From assembly GCA_028712505.1 (NCBI GenBank), contig JAQTQC010000008.1:1-55185 (forward strand): 55,185 bases of DNA. The letters are read 5' to 3'. The notes beneath the pieces are model-generated. The model saw nothing but the letters and a program-made list of their open reading frames with translations. It did not search any database and was not told the origin of the DNA. The position numbers were made by a program, and so were the translations under genes. This document shows, one piece after another, positions 32,336 to 41,034 of the stretch. The DNA is from Candidatus Omnitrophota bacterium. GTDB taxonomy: Bacteria; Omnitrophota; Gorgyraeia; Gygaellales; Profunditerraquicolaceae. Positions within the stretch are counted from its first letter, which is position 1; every line of letters starts with the position of its first letter.

Positions 32336-32371
32336 TGTTCAAAGATGGGATAAGCGGTTGGTCTTTGAACA
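32336..32371 (+). promoter_or_regulatory. 10-bp inverted repeat in the cassette B 5' leader
   Basis: TGTTCAAAGA (32336-32345) pairs perfectly with TCTTTGAACA (32362-32371) around 16 bases. In RNA this forms a leader hairpin 24 bases before the ATG at 32396. In DNA the ends TGTTCA and TGAACA equal the operator half-sites in everted order. Confidence 0.5.
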
Positions 32372-32395
32372 AAGCCGGATAATCAGGGTGGGGCA

Positions 32396-33739
32396 ATGAA
32401 AAAGCCTGTGCTATTTATCATGAGTTTAAGTATTGTAATTGTTCTTACCTGTAATATAGCCTTGGCCGCTGACTCGGGCGTAAGCCCTTTCCTGGAACTT
32501 AGCCTTGATGAAACTATCAAACGGGCTTTGGATACCAGCGAAGAATTAAAAATAAGAGACCAGGAGATTAACCGGAGCCAGGGTGTCTATAGGGAGACGC
32601 GCTCAGGGATGCTGCCTCATTTAAGCGCGGAATCAACCTGGACCCACAATCTGGAGTATCCGGACAAGGCGGCGGGCAATTATTCTGATCATGAATTTAA
32701 CACTGGAATAAGCGCTTCTCAGGTCCTTTGGTCATTTGGAAAGATTGCTTATGCGGTTAATGCAGCTAAGAAGACGGTAGAAGCAACTAGGTTTAACCGG
32801 GAATCAGGCAAGCAGGAAATTATTTATGCCGCAAAATTGAGTTATTACAGTAGTCTGCTTGCTCGAAACGCCTTGTCTATAACCGAGAAATCATACGCGA
32901 ATGTGCTTGAAAACAAAAGACTTCTGGGAGAACGTTCATATGGCGGCCGCAGCCCTAAGTATGAGATTATCAGGATGAACGCGGAAGTAGCTTCCAGGGT
33001 TCCTACTGTGAATGAAGCCCGCACCCAGTTTGATGCAGCTACGGAAACTTTAAGAAAAGTTATTGATCTGGAATTTGACTATAAAATTGAGCTAACAGGA
33101 GATTTTCAGGAAAAATACGCTGATTTTGATTATGAAACTCTGGTAGCGGCAATGAATGAATACGAGCCTTCTCTGCAAAGTTTCAGCAAGGTTATCGAAT
33201 CAGCCGAGGAGAAAGTAAAGAGCAGATATGCCAGTTTTCTGCCTACTTTATCCGCCTTCGCCTCTTGGAGTTATCTCGGCGGTTCTAACGAACACCCTTT
33301 CTTGAACAATGATGAATTAGATAATTATTCCCTTGTGGGTTTTAAAATGAGCATCCCGATTTGGGAGGGAGGCGAGAAACAGGCGCAGCTCAGCCAATCT
33401 AAAGCCGATAAAGAAATTGCTGTACTTAAGAAAAAACAATTGGGGAAAAACCTGTTGTTAGAACTTAAGAAAGCCCACTTGGAATATGAGCAGTATAAAA
33501 ATAATTTCAAGGCGAATATTGATGCGGTCAATTTAGCCGAGGAATCATTCAAGCAGACGCAGGAGATGTTCGCTTCCGGCCAGTTGACCTTGACTGATTT
33601 AAATGATGCTGAGCTTCTTTTGACCAACCAGAGGTTGAACAAGGAGACAACCTTATTCAACATTAATGTAACTTTAGCGAAAATAGAAAAGCTGATTGCG
33701 GGGCAATACGATGAGCAAAACTTTCATAAAAAATCTTAG
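32396..33739 (+). CDS. TolC-family outer-membrane protein
   Basis: 447 residues. The N-terminus MKKPVLFIMSLSIVIVLTCN ends in a signal peptidase I site near ALAAD, so this is a non-lipidated TolC-like channel. Two helical repeats are visible: LSLDETIKRALDTSEELKIR in the first half and LGKNLLLELKKAHLEYEQYK with QTQEMFASGQLTLTDLNDAE in the second. The GGTGGGG sequence precedes ATG 32396. It is the first gene of cassette B and overlaps the next gene by 29 bases, so the two are tightly coupled. Confidence 0.9.
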   Translation: MKKPVLFIMSLSIVIVLTCNIALAADSGVSPFLELSLDETIKRALDTSEELKIRDQEINRSQGVYRETRSGMLPHLSAESTWTHNLEYPDKAAGNYSDHEFNTGISASQVLWSFGKIAYAVNAAKKTVEATRFNRESGKQEIIYAAKLSYYSSLLARNALSITEKSYANVLENKRLLGERSYGGRSPKYEIIRMNAEVASRVPTVNEARTQFDAATETLRKVIDLEFDYKIELTGDFQEKYADFDYETLVAAMNEYEPSLQSFSKVIESAEEKVKSRYASFLPTLSAFASWSYLGGSNEHPFLNNDELDNYSLVGFKMSIPIWEGGEKQAQLSQSKADKEIAVLKKKQLGKNLLLELKKAHLEYEQYKNNFKANIDAVNLAEESFKQTQEMFASGQLTLTDLNDAELLLTNQRLNKETTLFNINVTLAKIEKLIAGQYDEQNFHKKS

Positions 33740-34427
33740 TCATAGAAGAAAATTATATCTGGCGATTATTGCTTTCAGTATTATTGCTGTAGTTGTCAGG
33801 ATAATCTTAGTAGAGATTGACCGGAGTCGGACAATCGTCAGTTTTATCGCGGAATGGTCTCGTTTTGGCAGGCCGGTTACCGTAGAGAAAATTATTCCGC
33901 AGGATATCCCTGTATATACGAAGCTGACTGTGCGCGCTGCAAGTGGCAGGCAGGCGACCGGATTTGTAACTGCGGATATCCAGGATAAACTGCAACAGGG
34001 CCAGGAGGTTTTTTGTGCTGACAAGGAAAAATCCTGCGGAAAGATTTCCTCCATCGGCAGGGAACTCGATATGAATACCGGGATGTTTCCTGCGGAGATA
34101 AAATTTAATAAAGACATGCAGCCGGAAGAGCTTGTAGTGGTATTTGTATGCACACAAATAATCCCTAAGGCTCTGGTAGTTCCTAATGAAATCCTGGATT
34201 TTTCCGGTCCGGAATATTACCTCTGGAAAGTAGAAAACGGGAGGGCAAAAAAGGCCCGGGTAAAAATCGGCGCAAGCAATGGCTACGGCGCGGTTATCAA
34301 TGAAGGAATAAAACCGGGTGATTTAATTGTATTTAACGGCCGTAGTATGCTTTCAGAAAATTGCTTAGTGCGTGTTATTACCGGTGTTCCGTTGCAGCAA
34401 ACATACTCTAAAGGCAGGTTACGATGA
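33711..34427 (+). CDS. Truncated RND-type adaptor without lipoyl and alpha-hairpin domains
   Basis: A 238-residue protein starting MSKTFIKNLSHRRKLYLAII, with one N-terminal membrane helix (residues about 15-36). RPVTVEKIIPQDIPVYTKLT is the usual opening strand of membrane fusion proteins, but the text then passes directly to beta-barrel and membrane-proximal parts (KLQQGQEVFCADKEKSCGKI, LDMNTGMFPAEIKFNKDMQP, INEGIKPGDLIVFNGRSML). The lipoyl halves and the alpha-hairpin that touches TolC, normally 100 or more residues, are absent without any frame break. The start lies inside the end of the TolC gene; an in-frame ATG at 33696 is less likely. The stop overlaps the RND start by four bases. Confidence 0.78.
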   Translation: MSKTFIKNLSHRRKLYLAIIAFSIIAVVVRIILVEIDRSRTIVSFIAEWSRFGRPVTVEKIIPQDIPVYTKLTVRAASGRQATGFVTADIQDKLQQGQEVFCADKEKSCGKISSIGRELDMNTGMFPAEIKFNKDMQPEELVVVFVCTQIIPKALVVPNEILDFSGPEYYLWKVENGRAKKARVKIGASNGYGAVINEGIKPGDLIVFNGRSMLSENCLVRVITGVPLQQTYSKGRLR

Positions 34428-37400
34428 TAGAATTCTTTGTTAAACACCGCGTTACCACCGTAATGTTTGTTTTGGTATTCGTGGTATTGGGTATATATAG
34501 TTATTCTAAGCTTCTGGTGGAGAAAACCCCGAAGATGGATTTTCCTATTGTTACGGTATCCGTGACTTACCCGGGAGCTACGCCTTTGGAAGTAGAAACT
34601 CTGGTGGTGAAAAAGATCGAAGACGTTATTGCCGAGATATCCGAGATCAAGAAAATTAAAAGTTACGCTTATGAAAGTCTGGGGTTTATTTCTATCGAGT
34701 TTTTAATTGAAGCCGATGTCAATGTTAAGTCTATAGAAGTAAAAGATAAAGTTGATGCCATACTCAATGACCTGCCTGATGATATAGAAAAACCGGTAGT
34801 TGAGAAATTTGATCCCCTGCTTGTCCCGGTAATGGACCTGGTGCTTTCCAGCGACACGCTTAGCGTCCGGGATCTCTATGAATATGCCGACAAGACTTTA
34901 AAAACCAAGTTTGCTTCGATTGCCGGAGTGGCTAAGGTTGATCTTTATGGCGGCAAAAAACGCCAGATTAATGTGTGGCTGGATCCGATGTTGATGAAAC
35001 AACATTATATCAGTATCAGGGAAGTAATTGGCGCCATGCTGCTGAAGAACAAGAATGTCCCAGCCGGTGACCTGGAGAAAGGTTTTAATTCCCTGGGAGT
35101 CAGGTTCACCGGGGAATTTGAAAGTATTGATGAGATCGCGCAGATGAAACTGGTTTCTTCCGATGGCTCGGATTTCCTTCTTAAAGATATCGCGGTAGTC
35201 GAAGACGGTCATAAAAAGATTGATTCATTGGCGCGCTATCAGGGCAGGGAAGTGGTCGGGCTTTCGATCAGCAAGGCTTCCGACGGCAACGCCGTGTCTA
35301 TCGCTCAGGCAATGAGGCGCCGGATGAATGAGTTCAGGTCAATCTTGCCTGAAGGGATGAAGCTGGATATTGCTACAGATACCACCACGTTCATTATTAA
35401 TGAAACTAATGATACAAAATGGAGTATTCTTATCGGGCTTTTGCTTACCGCCGCGATCCTTTATCTGTTTATTGGCCGGTGGGATATTGCGGTTATCGCC
35501 TGTATTATTATCCCGACTTCCATCGTCTCAACTTTATTCCCGATGTGGGCTTCGAAATTTTCAATCAATATGCTCACCTTGCTTGCCATTGCCTCAGTAC
35601 TGGGAACGCTGATTTCTAACGCCATCGTGATTATCGAGAATGTGTTGGTGCATCTTGAGCGGACTAACGATCCGGTTAGGGCGGCTATTGAAGGTACGAA
35701 AGAGGTAGTTGTTCCGGTTATTGCCGCTACCGGCACGAACCTGGTTGTTTTTATGCCACTTTCAATGATGGGCGGGATTGTCGGCGTGTTTATGAAGTCT
35801 TTCGGCCTCACCGTGGTTTATGCCACGCTCTTTTCCTTATTAGCTTCTTTTTGCCTAACGCCGATGATGTGCGCGGCGATACTTAAGCCTAAAACAGAAA
35901 ATAAACCCGGCATCGGCAGGCATAATCTTTTCTTTGATAAATTATTTATCCTGTTGCATTGGTTGCGCAAAGGTATTGATTACAGTATGGAGTTTTTGAA
36001 GAATGAATACAAGCATATCTTTGAGCTTATCTTTAAGTATCCTAAGATGGCCATTGCTTTCGTGATCCTGGTATTCATTGGTTCGCTCATGCTTGTCCCG
36101 TATCTTGAGAGCGACTTTAACCCGAAATACGATGAGGATCAATTTACTATTAATTTGGTCCTGCCGCAGGGCTCGACTATAGAGCGGACATTGGAAACCT
36201 GTAAGCTGGTCGAAGGGTATTTGGAGAAGATCCCGGAGAAAAAGTCGTATCTGACCAATATCGGGACCAACGGGGTGGAGAATGCCAAGATTACTTTTGA
36301 CCTTATACCTTTAAAGGAACGTAAAAGAGAAGACGTGAAGATTATGGATGAACTTACTAAATTTATCGCTACGATTCCCGATGTTGAGGTGAGTTTTGAC
36401 CGGGGTATTTCTGCTGAGGCAGGCACGGGAGATGTAGCTATAGATTTATACGGCGTTGATTATGATAAGATGATCAAACTTTCACAACAGATGAAGGACT
36501 TGATGCAGGAGAGCGGATATTTTCAGAGCGTAATTTTATCTTATAAGCATCCGCGCAATGAGATCCGCATGAAACCGTTGCAGGAAAAGATGGTTGAGTA
36601 TGGCATTACTGCTTCTTCTGTTGGTTCGGCTTTCCGCTCATCGGTTTACGGCGAAGATACCAATACCTATAAAGAAAAAGGCGAGGAATACAAGATTAAC
36701 ATCGAGTTAAATGACGTCTACGCGCAGGATTTTGACGATATAAAAGTGATGTCCATACTCTCGCGTAAAGGGCTTATACCTTTGAATGAACTTGGTACGC
36801 TGACGACTGATAAAGCCATTCCGACTATCCGGCGCCGGGACCGGGTGAGAGTTATTCATCTGGACGGATTCCTGGGTAAAAGCTCGCTCGGGATTGTCTC
36901 GGGTATCCTGGATAAAAAATTTAAAGCCATAGAATTTCCGCCGGGGTATGGTTATCGTTATGTAGGAAATTCGGAAAACATGGGTGAGGCCTATGGGGAG
37001 CTTGGTAAGGCGTTTATCCTGGCAATTATCCTCACCTTTATGCTTTTGTGCGCGCTTATGGATTCGTTGGTGGCGTATCCTTTGGCGGTTATGGCTACCG
37101 TATTTACTTCCATTGCCGGGATGATTTTAGGGTTGTTTTTTATGGGGCAGTCAATTAACGTCGCCTCATTGATGGGCGTAGTTATGCTTGTGGGGATGGT
37201 GGTGAATAATGCGATTCTACTTCTTGATTATACATTGATTAAAATAAAGGAAGGGGTGCCGGTCAAGGAGGCATTATGGTTGGGGGCATCGGCAAAATTC
37301 CGGGCGATCATGATGACTTCCATTGCGATTATCCTGGGCGTTGTGCCGCAGCTCTGGTCGGTAATGAAGGCAAAACAGTCTATGGGTGCGGTAATGACCG

Positions 37401-37495
37401 GAGGAATGCTTGCTTCAATCCTGTTTACTTTTATCCTGGTCCCGGTGGTTTTTTGGTATCTGGAACCTCTGGAAAGGAAACTTCTTAAGCGTTAA
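34424..37495 (+). CDS. RND-family transporter with altered proton-relay residues
   Basis: 1023-residue inner-membrane protein of the AcrB superfamily: MIEFFVKHRVTTVMFVLVFV, VTVSVTYPGATPLEVETLVV, two large periplasmic loops and about 12 helices. In TM4 the usual VDDAIV or VDNAIV is LISNAIVIIENV, with S398 and N399 replacing the aspartates, so the essential acidic residue is missing. In TM10 the AcrB lysine is replaced by asparagine (MVVNNAILLLDY, N928), as in several RND subfamilies. Everything else looks intact. It could use other acidic residues, another energy source, or work passively. ATGA overlap joins it to the truncated adaptor gene. Confidence 0.88.
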   Translation: MIEFFVKHRVTTVMFVLVFVVLGIYSYSKLLVEKTPKMDFPIVTVSVTYPGATPLEVETLVVKKIEDVIAEISEIKKIKSYAYESLGFISIEFLIEADVNVKSIEVKDKVDAILNDLPDDIEKPVVEKFDPLLVPVMDLVLSSDTLSVRDLYEYADKTLKTKFASIAGVAKVDLYGGKKRQINVWLDPMLMKQHYISIREVIGAMLLKNKNVPAGDLEKGFNSLGVRFTGEFESIDEIAQMKLVSSDGSDFLLKDIAVVEDGHKKIDSLARYQGREVVGLSISKASDGNAVSIAQAMRRRMNEFRSILPEGMKLDIATDTTTFIINETNDTKWSILIGLLLTAAILYLFIGRWDIAVIACIIIPTSIVSTLFPMWASKFSINMLTLLAIASVLGTLISNAIVIIENVLVHLERTNDPVRAAIEGTKEVVVPVIAATGTNLVVFMPLSMMGGIVGVFMKSFGLTVVYATLFSLLASFCLTPMMCAAILKPKTENKPGIGRHNLFFDKLFILLHWLRKGIDYSMEFLKNEYKHIFELIFKYPKMAIAFVILVFIGSLMLVPYLESDFNPKYDEDQFTINLVLPQGSTIERTLETCKLVEGYLEKIPEKKSYLTNIGTNGVENAKITFDLIPLKERKREDVKIMDELTKFIATIPDVEVSFDRGISAEAGTGDVAIDLYGVDYDKMIKLSQQMKDLMQESGYFQSVILSYKHPRNEIRMKPLQEKMVEYGITASSVGSAFRSSVYGEDTNTYKEKGEEYKINIELNDVYAQDFDDIKVMSILSRKGLIPLNELGTLTTDKAIPTIRRRDRVRVIHLDGFLGKSSLGIVSGILDKKFKAIEFPPGYGYRYVGNSENMGEAYGELGKAFILAIILTFMLLCALMDSLVAYPLAVMATVFTSIAGMILGLFFMGQSINVASLMGVVMLVGMVVNNAILLLDYTLIKIKEGVPVKEALWLGASAKFRAIMMTSIAIILGVVPQLWSVMKAKQSMGAVMTGGMLASILFTFILVPVVFWYLEPLERKLLKR

Positions 37496-37500
37496 AAAAC

Positions 37501-38061
37501 ATGGAGAATCTGAGGCTGTTGTTTGTGGTCGCTAAATTGTTAAGTAAGAACAAGTCGATACTTCACCATGGAGGCAGGGTTGCTAAGCTCGCCTGCGCTA
37601 TCGGAGAGAGAATGAAATATTGCGAAGCAGGGCTTGAACATATCCGTTTCGCCGCGATTGTCCATGATATCGGTAAAACCCAATTATCGTCGGAGATCGT
37701 GAATAAGCCGGGTGAATTTGATGAGAATGAGCGGGTTTTGATAAAACGACATCCTGAATTGGGGTATCGTTTGCTAAGATTTTTAAGGTCGGATTTGATT
37801 ATCGCGGAGGTCGCTTTACAGCACCACGAAAGGCTGGATGGATCAGGATATCCCTTTGGATTGAAAGCAAAGGATATTAACCCGGTTTCTCGAATAATTA
37901 CGGTTGCCGATGTGATTGATACCATGGTTTCTCCGCAGGTATATCGGCCGGCATTAAGTATAAACAAAGCTTTTAGGGAAATTAAGCAAAACTGTGGTAA
38001 GCTATATGATCCTCAAGTTGTCGCAGTAAGCCTGTCGCTTATTGAAAAACGAGAATTTTAG
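37501..38061 (+). CDS. HD-GYP domain protein, probable c-di-GMP phosphodiesterase
   Basis: A 186-residue stand-alone HD-GYP domain with no sensor part. Metal-binding residues are in place: H22/H23 start, AAIVHDIGK (H55, D56), KRHPELG (H84), HHERLDGSGYP (H108, H109 and the GYP loop at 116-118) and VADVIDTM. The family hydrolyses cyclic di-GMP (or cGAMP) to GMP. It starts five bases after the RND stop and should be co-translated with cassette B. A GEMM-I c-di-GMP riboswitch lies 3.6 kb downstream, so the second messenger is clearly used here. No GGDEF cyclase is present in the window. Confidence 0.9.
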   Translation: MENLRLLFVVAKLLSKNKSILHHGGRVAKLACAIGERMKYCEAGLEHIRFAAIVHDIGKTQLSSEIVNKPGEFDENERVLIKRHPELGYRLLRFLRSDLIIAEVALQHHERLDGSGYPFGLKAKDINPVSRIITVADVIDTMVSPQVYRPALSINKAFREIKQNCGKLYDPQVVAVSLSLIEKREF

Positions 38062-38106
38062 TGCTTGAGACATCTTGCCATTCCAGGCTTCAAGGAAAGC
38101 CTCTCT

Positions 38107-39549
38107 ATGAAATATAACCACGCTTTATTTCTGAATCCTTATATTGAAAGCAGCGCTAATAGTACGATGATGCTCTTTCCTCCTACGGGGCTGGAATATG
38201 TGGCTACTAGTGCTAAGGGGCTAGTCAATAAAATCACGCTTATGGATTTAAGGCATGAGCCGGAATTTGCGGATACGGGAAAACTTATTGCTTTTATATC
38301 CAGCCAGGTAGATATTTTATGTGTAAGTATTGGCTGGGATCGTCAGCTTGAAGAAATCTGCCAAATGCTCAACCGTGTGCCGGAGAATATCACATTGGTT
38401 GTGGGCGGCTATAAAGCTACCGAAAAGGTAGAAGAACTTTTTAAGGCCTGTCCTAAAATCAAGATTATTGTCAGGGGCGAGGGTGAAGAAACAATTAAAG
38501 AGATATTAAAAGGCGAACCGCTTAATGGTATCCTGGGTATTTCTTATCGGGAAAACGGCTCAATAAGGCATAATCCTAACCGTCCGCTCCCCAGCGTAGA
38601 CATGCTGGATTCGCCTGACCGTTCTATGCGGCGCACCGAATACTCCTTCGCTTTAAACGGGATAAAAGTAGCTGATATCAGCTTTGACTCTGTTTTAAGC
38701 GCGCGGGGCTGCCCTTTTAATTGTAAATTCTGTACCTTCGGCTTGAATCCTCTCGGTCAAAAAAGGAATTATTCCGCGCGAAGCGTCAATTCAGTGGTGG
38801 ATGAAATACAAAGTTTGAAAGCAGGGGTGATCATCCTTAGCGACGATGATTTTTTTGCCGATCCCAAGAGGGCGGAGGAGATCTGCGATTTGATTATTGC
38901 CAGGAAACTTAAGAAACGTTTTATGGCCCAGGCGCGTATAGATATCGCTAAATACCCTAAGTTACTTGAAAAAATGGTCCAGGCCGGATTTAAGGCTCTT
39001 CTGATCGGTATTGAATCTCCGCATAACTGGATACTTAAGCAGTTGAACAAGGGTTTTAACCAGGAGGCGATCCGGAAATATTTTAAGATCCTGAAAAAAT
39101 ATCCTATTTTTTATAATGGTTATTTTATTTACGGCAATATCGGGGAGACGGAAAAAGAAATGCTTTATATCGGGCAATTTGCCAAGGAGATCGGAGTCGA
39201 TTCCATTGCCTGTAATAAGCTCAGGATTGAGAAGTTTTCCGCTTTAAGAGAACTCGCGGAGAAAACTCCCGGTTATCACGTGACAGATAGAGGAGAGCTG
39301 TATTCTGACAAATATAGCCACGCTGCTTTAAAGAAAATAGGCAGGCGGATAAAATTTTCTTTCTATACTCCTTCCCGGTACGTTAAAATACTCTGGAAGA
39401 ATATCTTTGTAGTAAGATTTTTAACCTTTAAAGAGATACTTTTTTTCTTATCCGTATTGCCGCGCGTTTTCTTAAGTGTGATCGCCAGAGAAAACCGTCG
39501 CGGCAGGCTGGGAGATTCCCTGAAGAGGACGTTCATAAGAAATAGTTAG
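38107..39549 (+). CDS. B12-binding-domain radical SAM enzyme
   Basis: 480 residues. Residues about 1-150 form a cobalamin-binding Rossmann domain (MLFPPTGLEYVATSAKGLVN, VDILCVSIGWDRQLEEICQM, TLVVGGYKATEKVEEL). Residues about 190-400 are the radical SAM barrel with CPFNCKFC (C202, C206, C209) after the LSARG lead. A C-terminal tail of about 80 residues is basic. AAGGAAA stands before ATG 38107, which I prefer to an upstream TTG (38065). Relatives of this class include BchE- and HpnJ-type enzymes that methylate or rearrange lipids, sugars and cofactors. The substrate here is unknown; its place between an export cassette and a glycosyltransferase suggests an envelope lipid or glycan. Confidence 0.85.
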   Translation: MKYNHALFLNPYIESSANSTMMLFPPTGLEYVATSAKGLVNKITLMDLRHEPEFADTGKLIAFISSQVDILCVSIGWDRQLEEICQMLNRVPENITLVVGGYKATEKVEELFKACPKIKIIVRGEGEETIKEILKGEPLNGILGISYRENGSIRHNPNRPLPSVDMLDSPDRSMRRTEYSFALNGIKVADISFDSVLSARGCPFNCKFCTFGLNPLGQKRNYSARSVNSVVDEIQSLKAGVIILSDDDFFADPKRAEEICDLIIARKLKKRFMAQARIDIAKYPKLLEKMVQAGFKALLIGIESPHNWILKQLNKGFNQEAIRKYFKILKKYPIFYNGYFIYGNIGETEKEMLYIGQFAKEIGVDSIACNKLRIEKFSALRELAEKTPGYHVTDRGELYSDKYSHAALKKIGRRIKFSFYTPSRYVKILWKNIFVVRFLTFKEILFFLSVLPRVFLSVIARENRRGRLGDSLKRTFIRNS

Positions 39550-39614
39550 GAAGCTCTTTGGTTTTTCCCGGGATAGGTGGAATTAACAATACAAATAGCT
39601 TTAAGGAGGGCAGG

Positions 39615-40376
39615 ATGAAAACGGAACTTTCAGTAGTGGTCTTAACCAAGAATTCACAAGAGATCATCAGGGATTGTCTTGAGAGTGTTCATGGTTGGGC
39701 AGGAGAAATTGTCGTTGTTGACGATATGAGTACCGATAAAACCCTTGAAATAGTCAAGGAATTTACCGATAGGATATACGTTAAAAAATGGGTTAAAGAA
39801 GGCGCGCATCGCAATTATGCATATTCTCTGGCCAAATATGATTATATCCTCAGCCTTGATTCTGACGAACGCCTAACCCCGGAATTAAAAGAAGAGATTT
39901 CCGGAATCTTTAAGGCCGGGCCTGCCTACCCCGGTTATAATATCCCCCACCGTAATTTTATCGGCAGGCATTGGATCAGGTACGGAGGCTGGTATCCGAA
40001 CGCCAAATTGAAAATGTTTGCAAAGGCAAAATTCAAATATGAGGATGAGGCAGAGTATCATCCCCGGGCTTTCCTTGAAGGTAAAACCTTTACCTTGAAA
40101 TCCGATATTATACACCATGCTTATAGGGATTTTCAGAACCTGTTCAGTAAGTTAAATCATCAGACCGATTTTGAGGCTAAAAAGTGGATGAGGGACAAGC
40201 GTAAGATGAATCTTAAGATCTGCGTGTTTAAAATGGTCTCGCGTTTTTTCAAATTTTATTTTGTTAAACAAGGGTATCGGGAGGGGTTCATCGGATTGAT
40301 GATGGCGCTGGCTTCGGCTCAATATCAGCTAATGACTTATGCGAAATACTGGGAAATGAAGAATACTGGAGAATAA
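39615..40376 (+). CDS. Family 2 glycosyltransferase, KdtX/WaaE-like
   Basis: 253 residues. AAGGAGGGCAGG precedes ATG 39615. The GT-A fold is seen in MKTELSVVVLTKNSQEIIRD, the EIVVVDDMSTDKTLEI stretch and YILSLDSDERLTPELKEEIS, where DSDE supplies the metal-binding aspartates. GGWYPNAKLKMFAKAKFKYE and the helical C-terminus resemble lipopolysaccharide core glucosyltransferases of the KdtX/WaaE group. It likely adds a sugar to an LPS core or another envelope lipid at the inner face of the membrane. It ends 13 bases before the second tetR gene. Confidence 0.85.
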   Translation: MKTELSVVVLTKNSQEIIRDCLESVHGWAGEIVVVDDMSTDKTLEIVKEFTDRIYVKKWVKEGAHRNYAYSLAKYDYILSLDSDERLTPELKEEISGIFKAGPAYPGYNIPHRNFIGRHWIRYGGWYPNAKLKMFAKAKFKYEDEAEYHPRAFLEGKTFTLKSDIIHHAYRDFQNLFSKLNHQTDFEAKKWMRDKRKMNLKICVFKMVSRFFKFYFVKQGYREGFIGLMMALASAQYQLMTYAKYWEMKNTGE

Positions 40377-40389
40377 CCGGGGAACAGGA

Positions 40390-41034
40390 ATGGTTGTTTT
40401 AAACAGGAAAGATAGAGATAGATTATTGCGCAAGGCCGATATCCTTAAGGCTGCCGAGCATGTATTTGCTTTAAAGGGTTATGACAAAGCAACAATCCAG
40501 GATATCGCTAAGAAGGCACAGTATGCTACCGGCACAGTATATTTGTATTTCAGGGATAAAGGCGACCTTTATTGTTCGCTTCTTGAAGAGAAAATGAAAG
40601 ATCTTCTGTCCGGGATTAAAGAAAAGACATCTCTGGTTAAAGACACTAAAGCAAAGCTCGAGATTTTCCTCGAGGAAGAACTGGGATTTTTTAAGCTAAA
40701 CCAGGATTTCTTCAAGATATTTGTCTCCGAGAACAATGGATTAAGGTTCGCTATAGGTTTTAGAATCTCGAGATCTCTTGTATTCCGTGAATATTCCGAA
40801 TGCGTTTCCAATCTTGTCAAGAAAGCGCAACAAAAAGGTTTGATCAGGAGGGATCTCTATCCTGATCAGATTATCGATATTTTCCGATCTATTTTCACAT
40901 CAGTGATTCTTGGCTGGCTCCGGAAGGAACTGCGGGAGCCCAAGGATGCCAAAGAGATGTCCCGTTTCGTCCTTGATATCTTCTTAAACGGGATAGGATG
41001 TAAAAAAGGGTTGATCACGGATTGTTGTATCTAA
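40390..41034 (+). CDS. TetR-family repressor (paralogue 2)
   Basis: A 214-residue regulator whose N-terminal half is clearly related to the regulator at 31615: RKADILKAAEHVFALKGYDK and ATIQDIAKKAQYATGTVYLY match nearly position by position. The helical ligand domain is more diverged (NQDFFKIFVSENNGLRFAIG). Thus cassette B is bracketed by two related TetR genes. No TGAACA palindrome was found before this copy, so it is probably transcribed with the genes before it. Its 3' end overlaps that of the minus-strand gene by four bases. Confidence 0.87.
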   Translation: MVVLNRKDRDRLLRKADILKAAEHVFALKGYDKATIQDIAKKAQYATGTVYLYFRDKGDLYCSLLEEKMKDLLSGIKEKTSLVKDTKAKLEIFLEEELGFFKLNQDFFKIFVSENNGLRFAIGFRISRSLVFREYSECVSNLVKKAQQKGLIRRDLYPDQIIDIFRSIFTSVILGWLRKELREPKDAKEMSRFVLDIFLNGIGCKKGLITDCCI

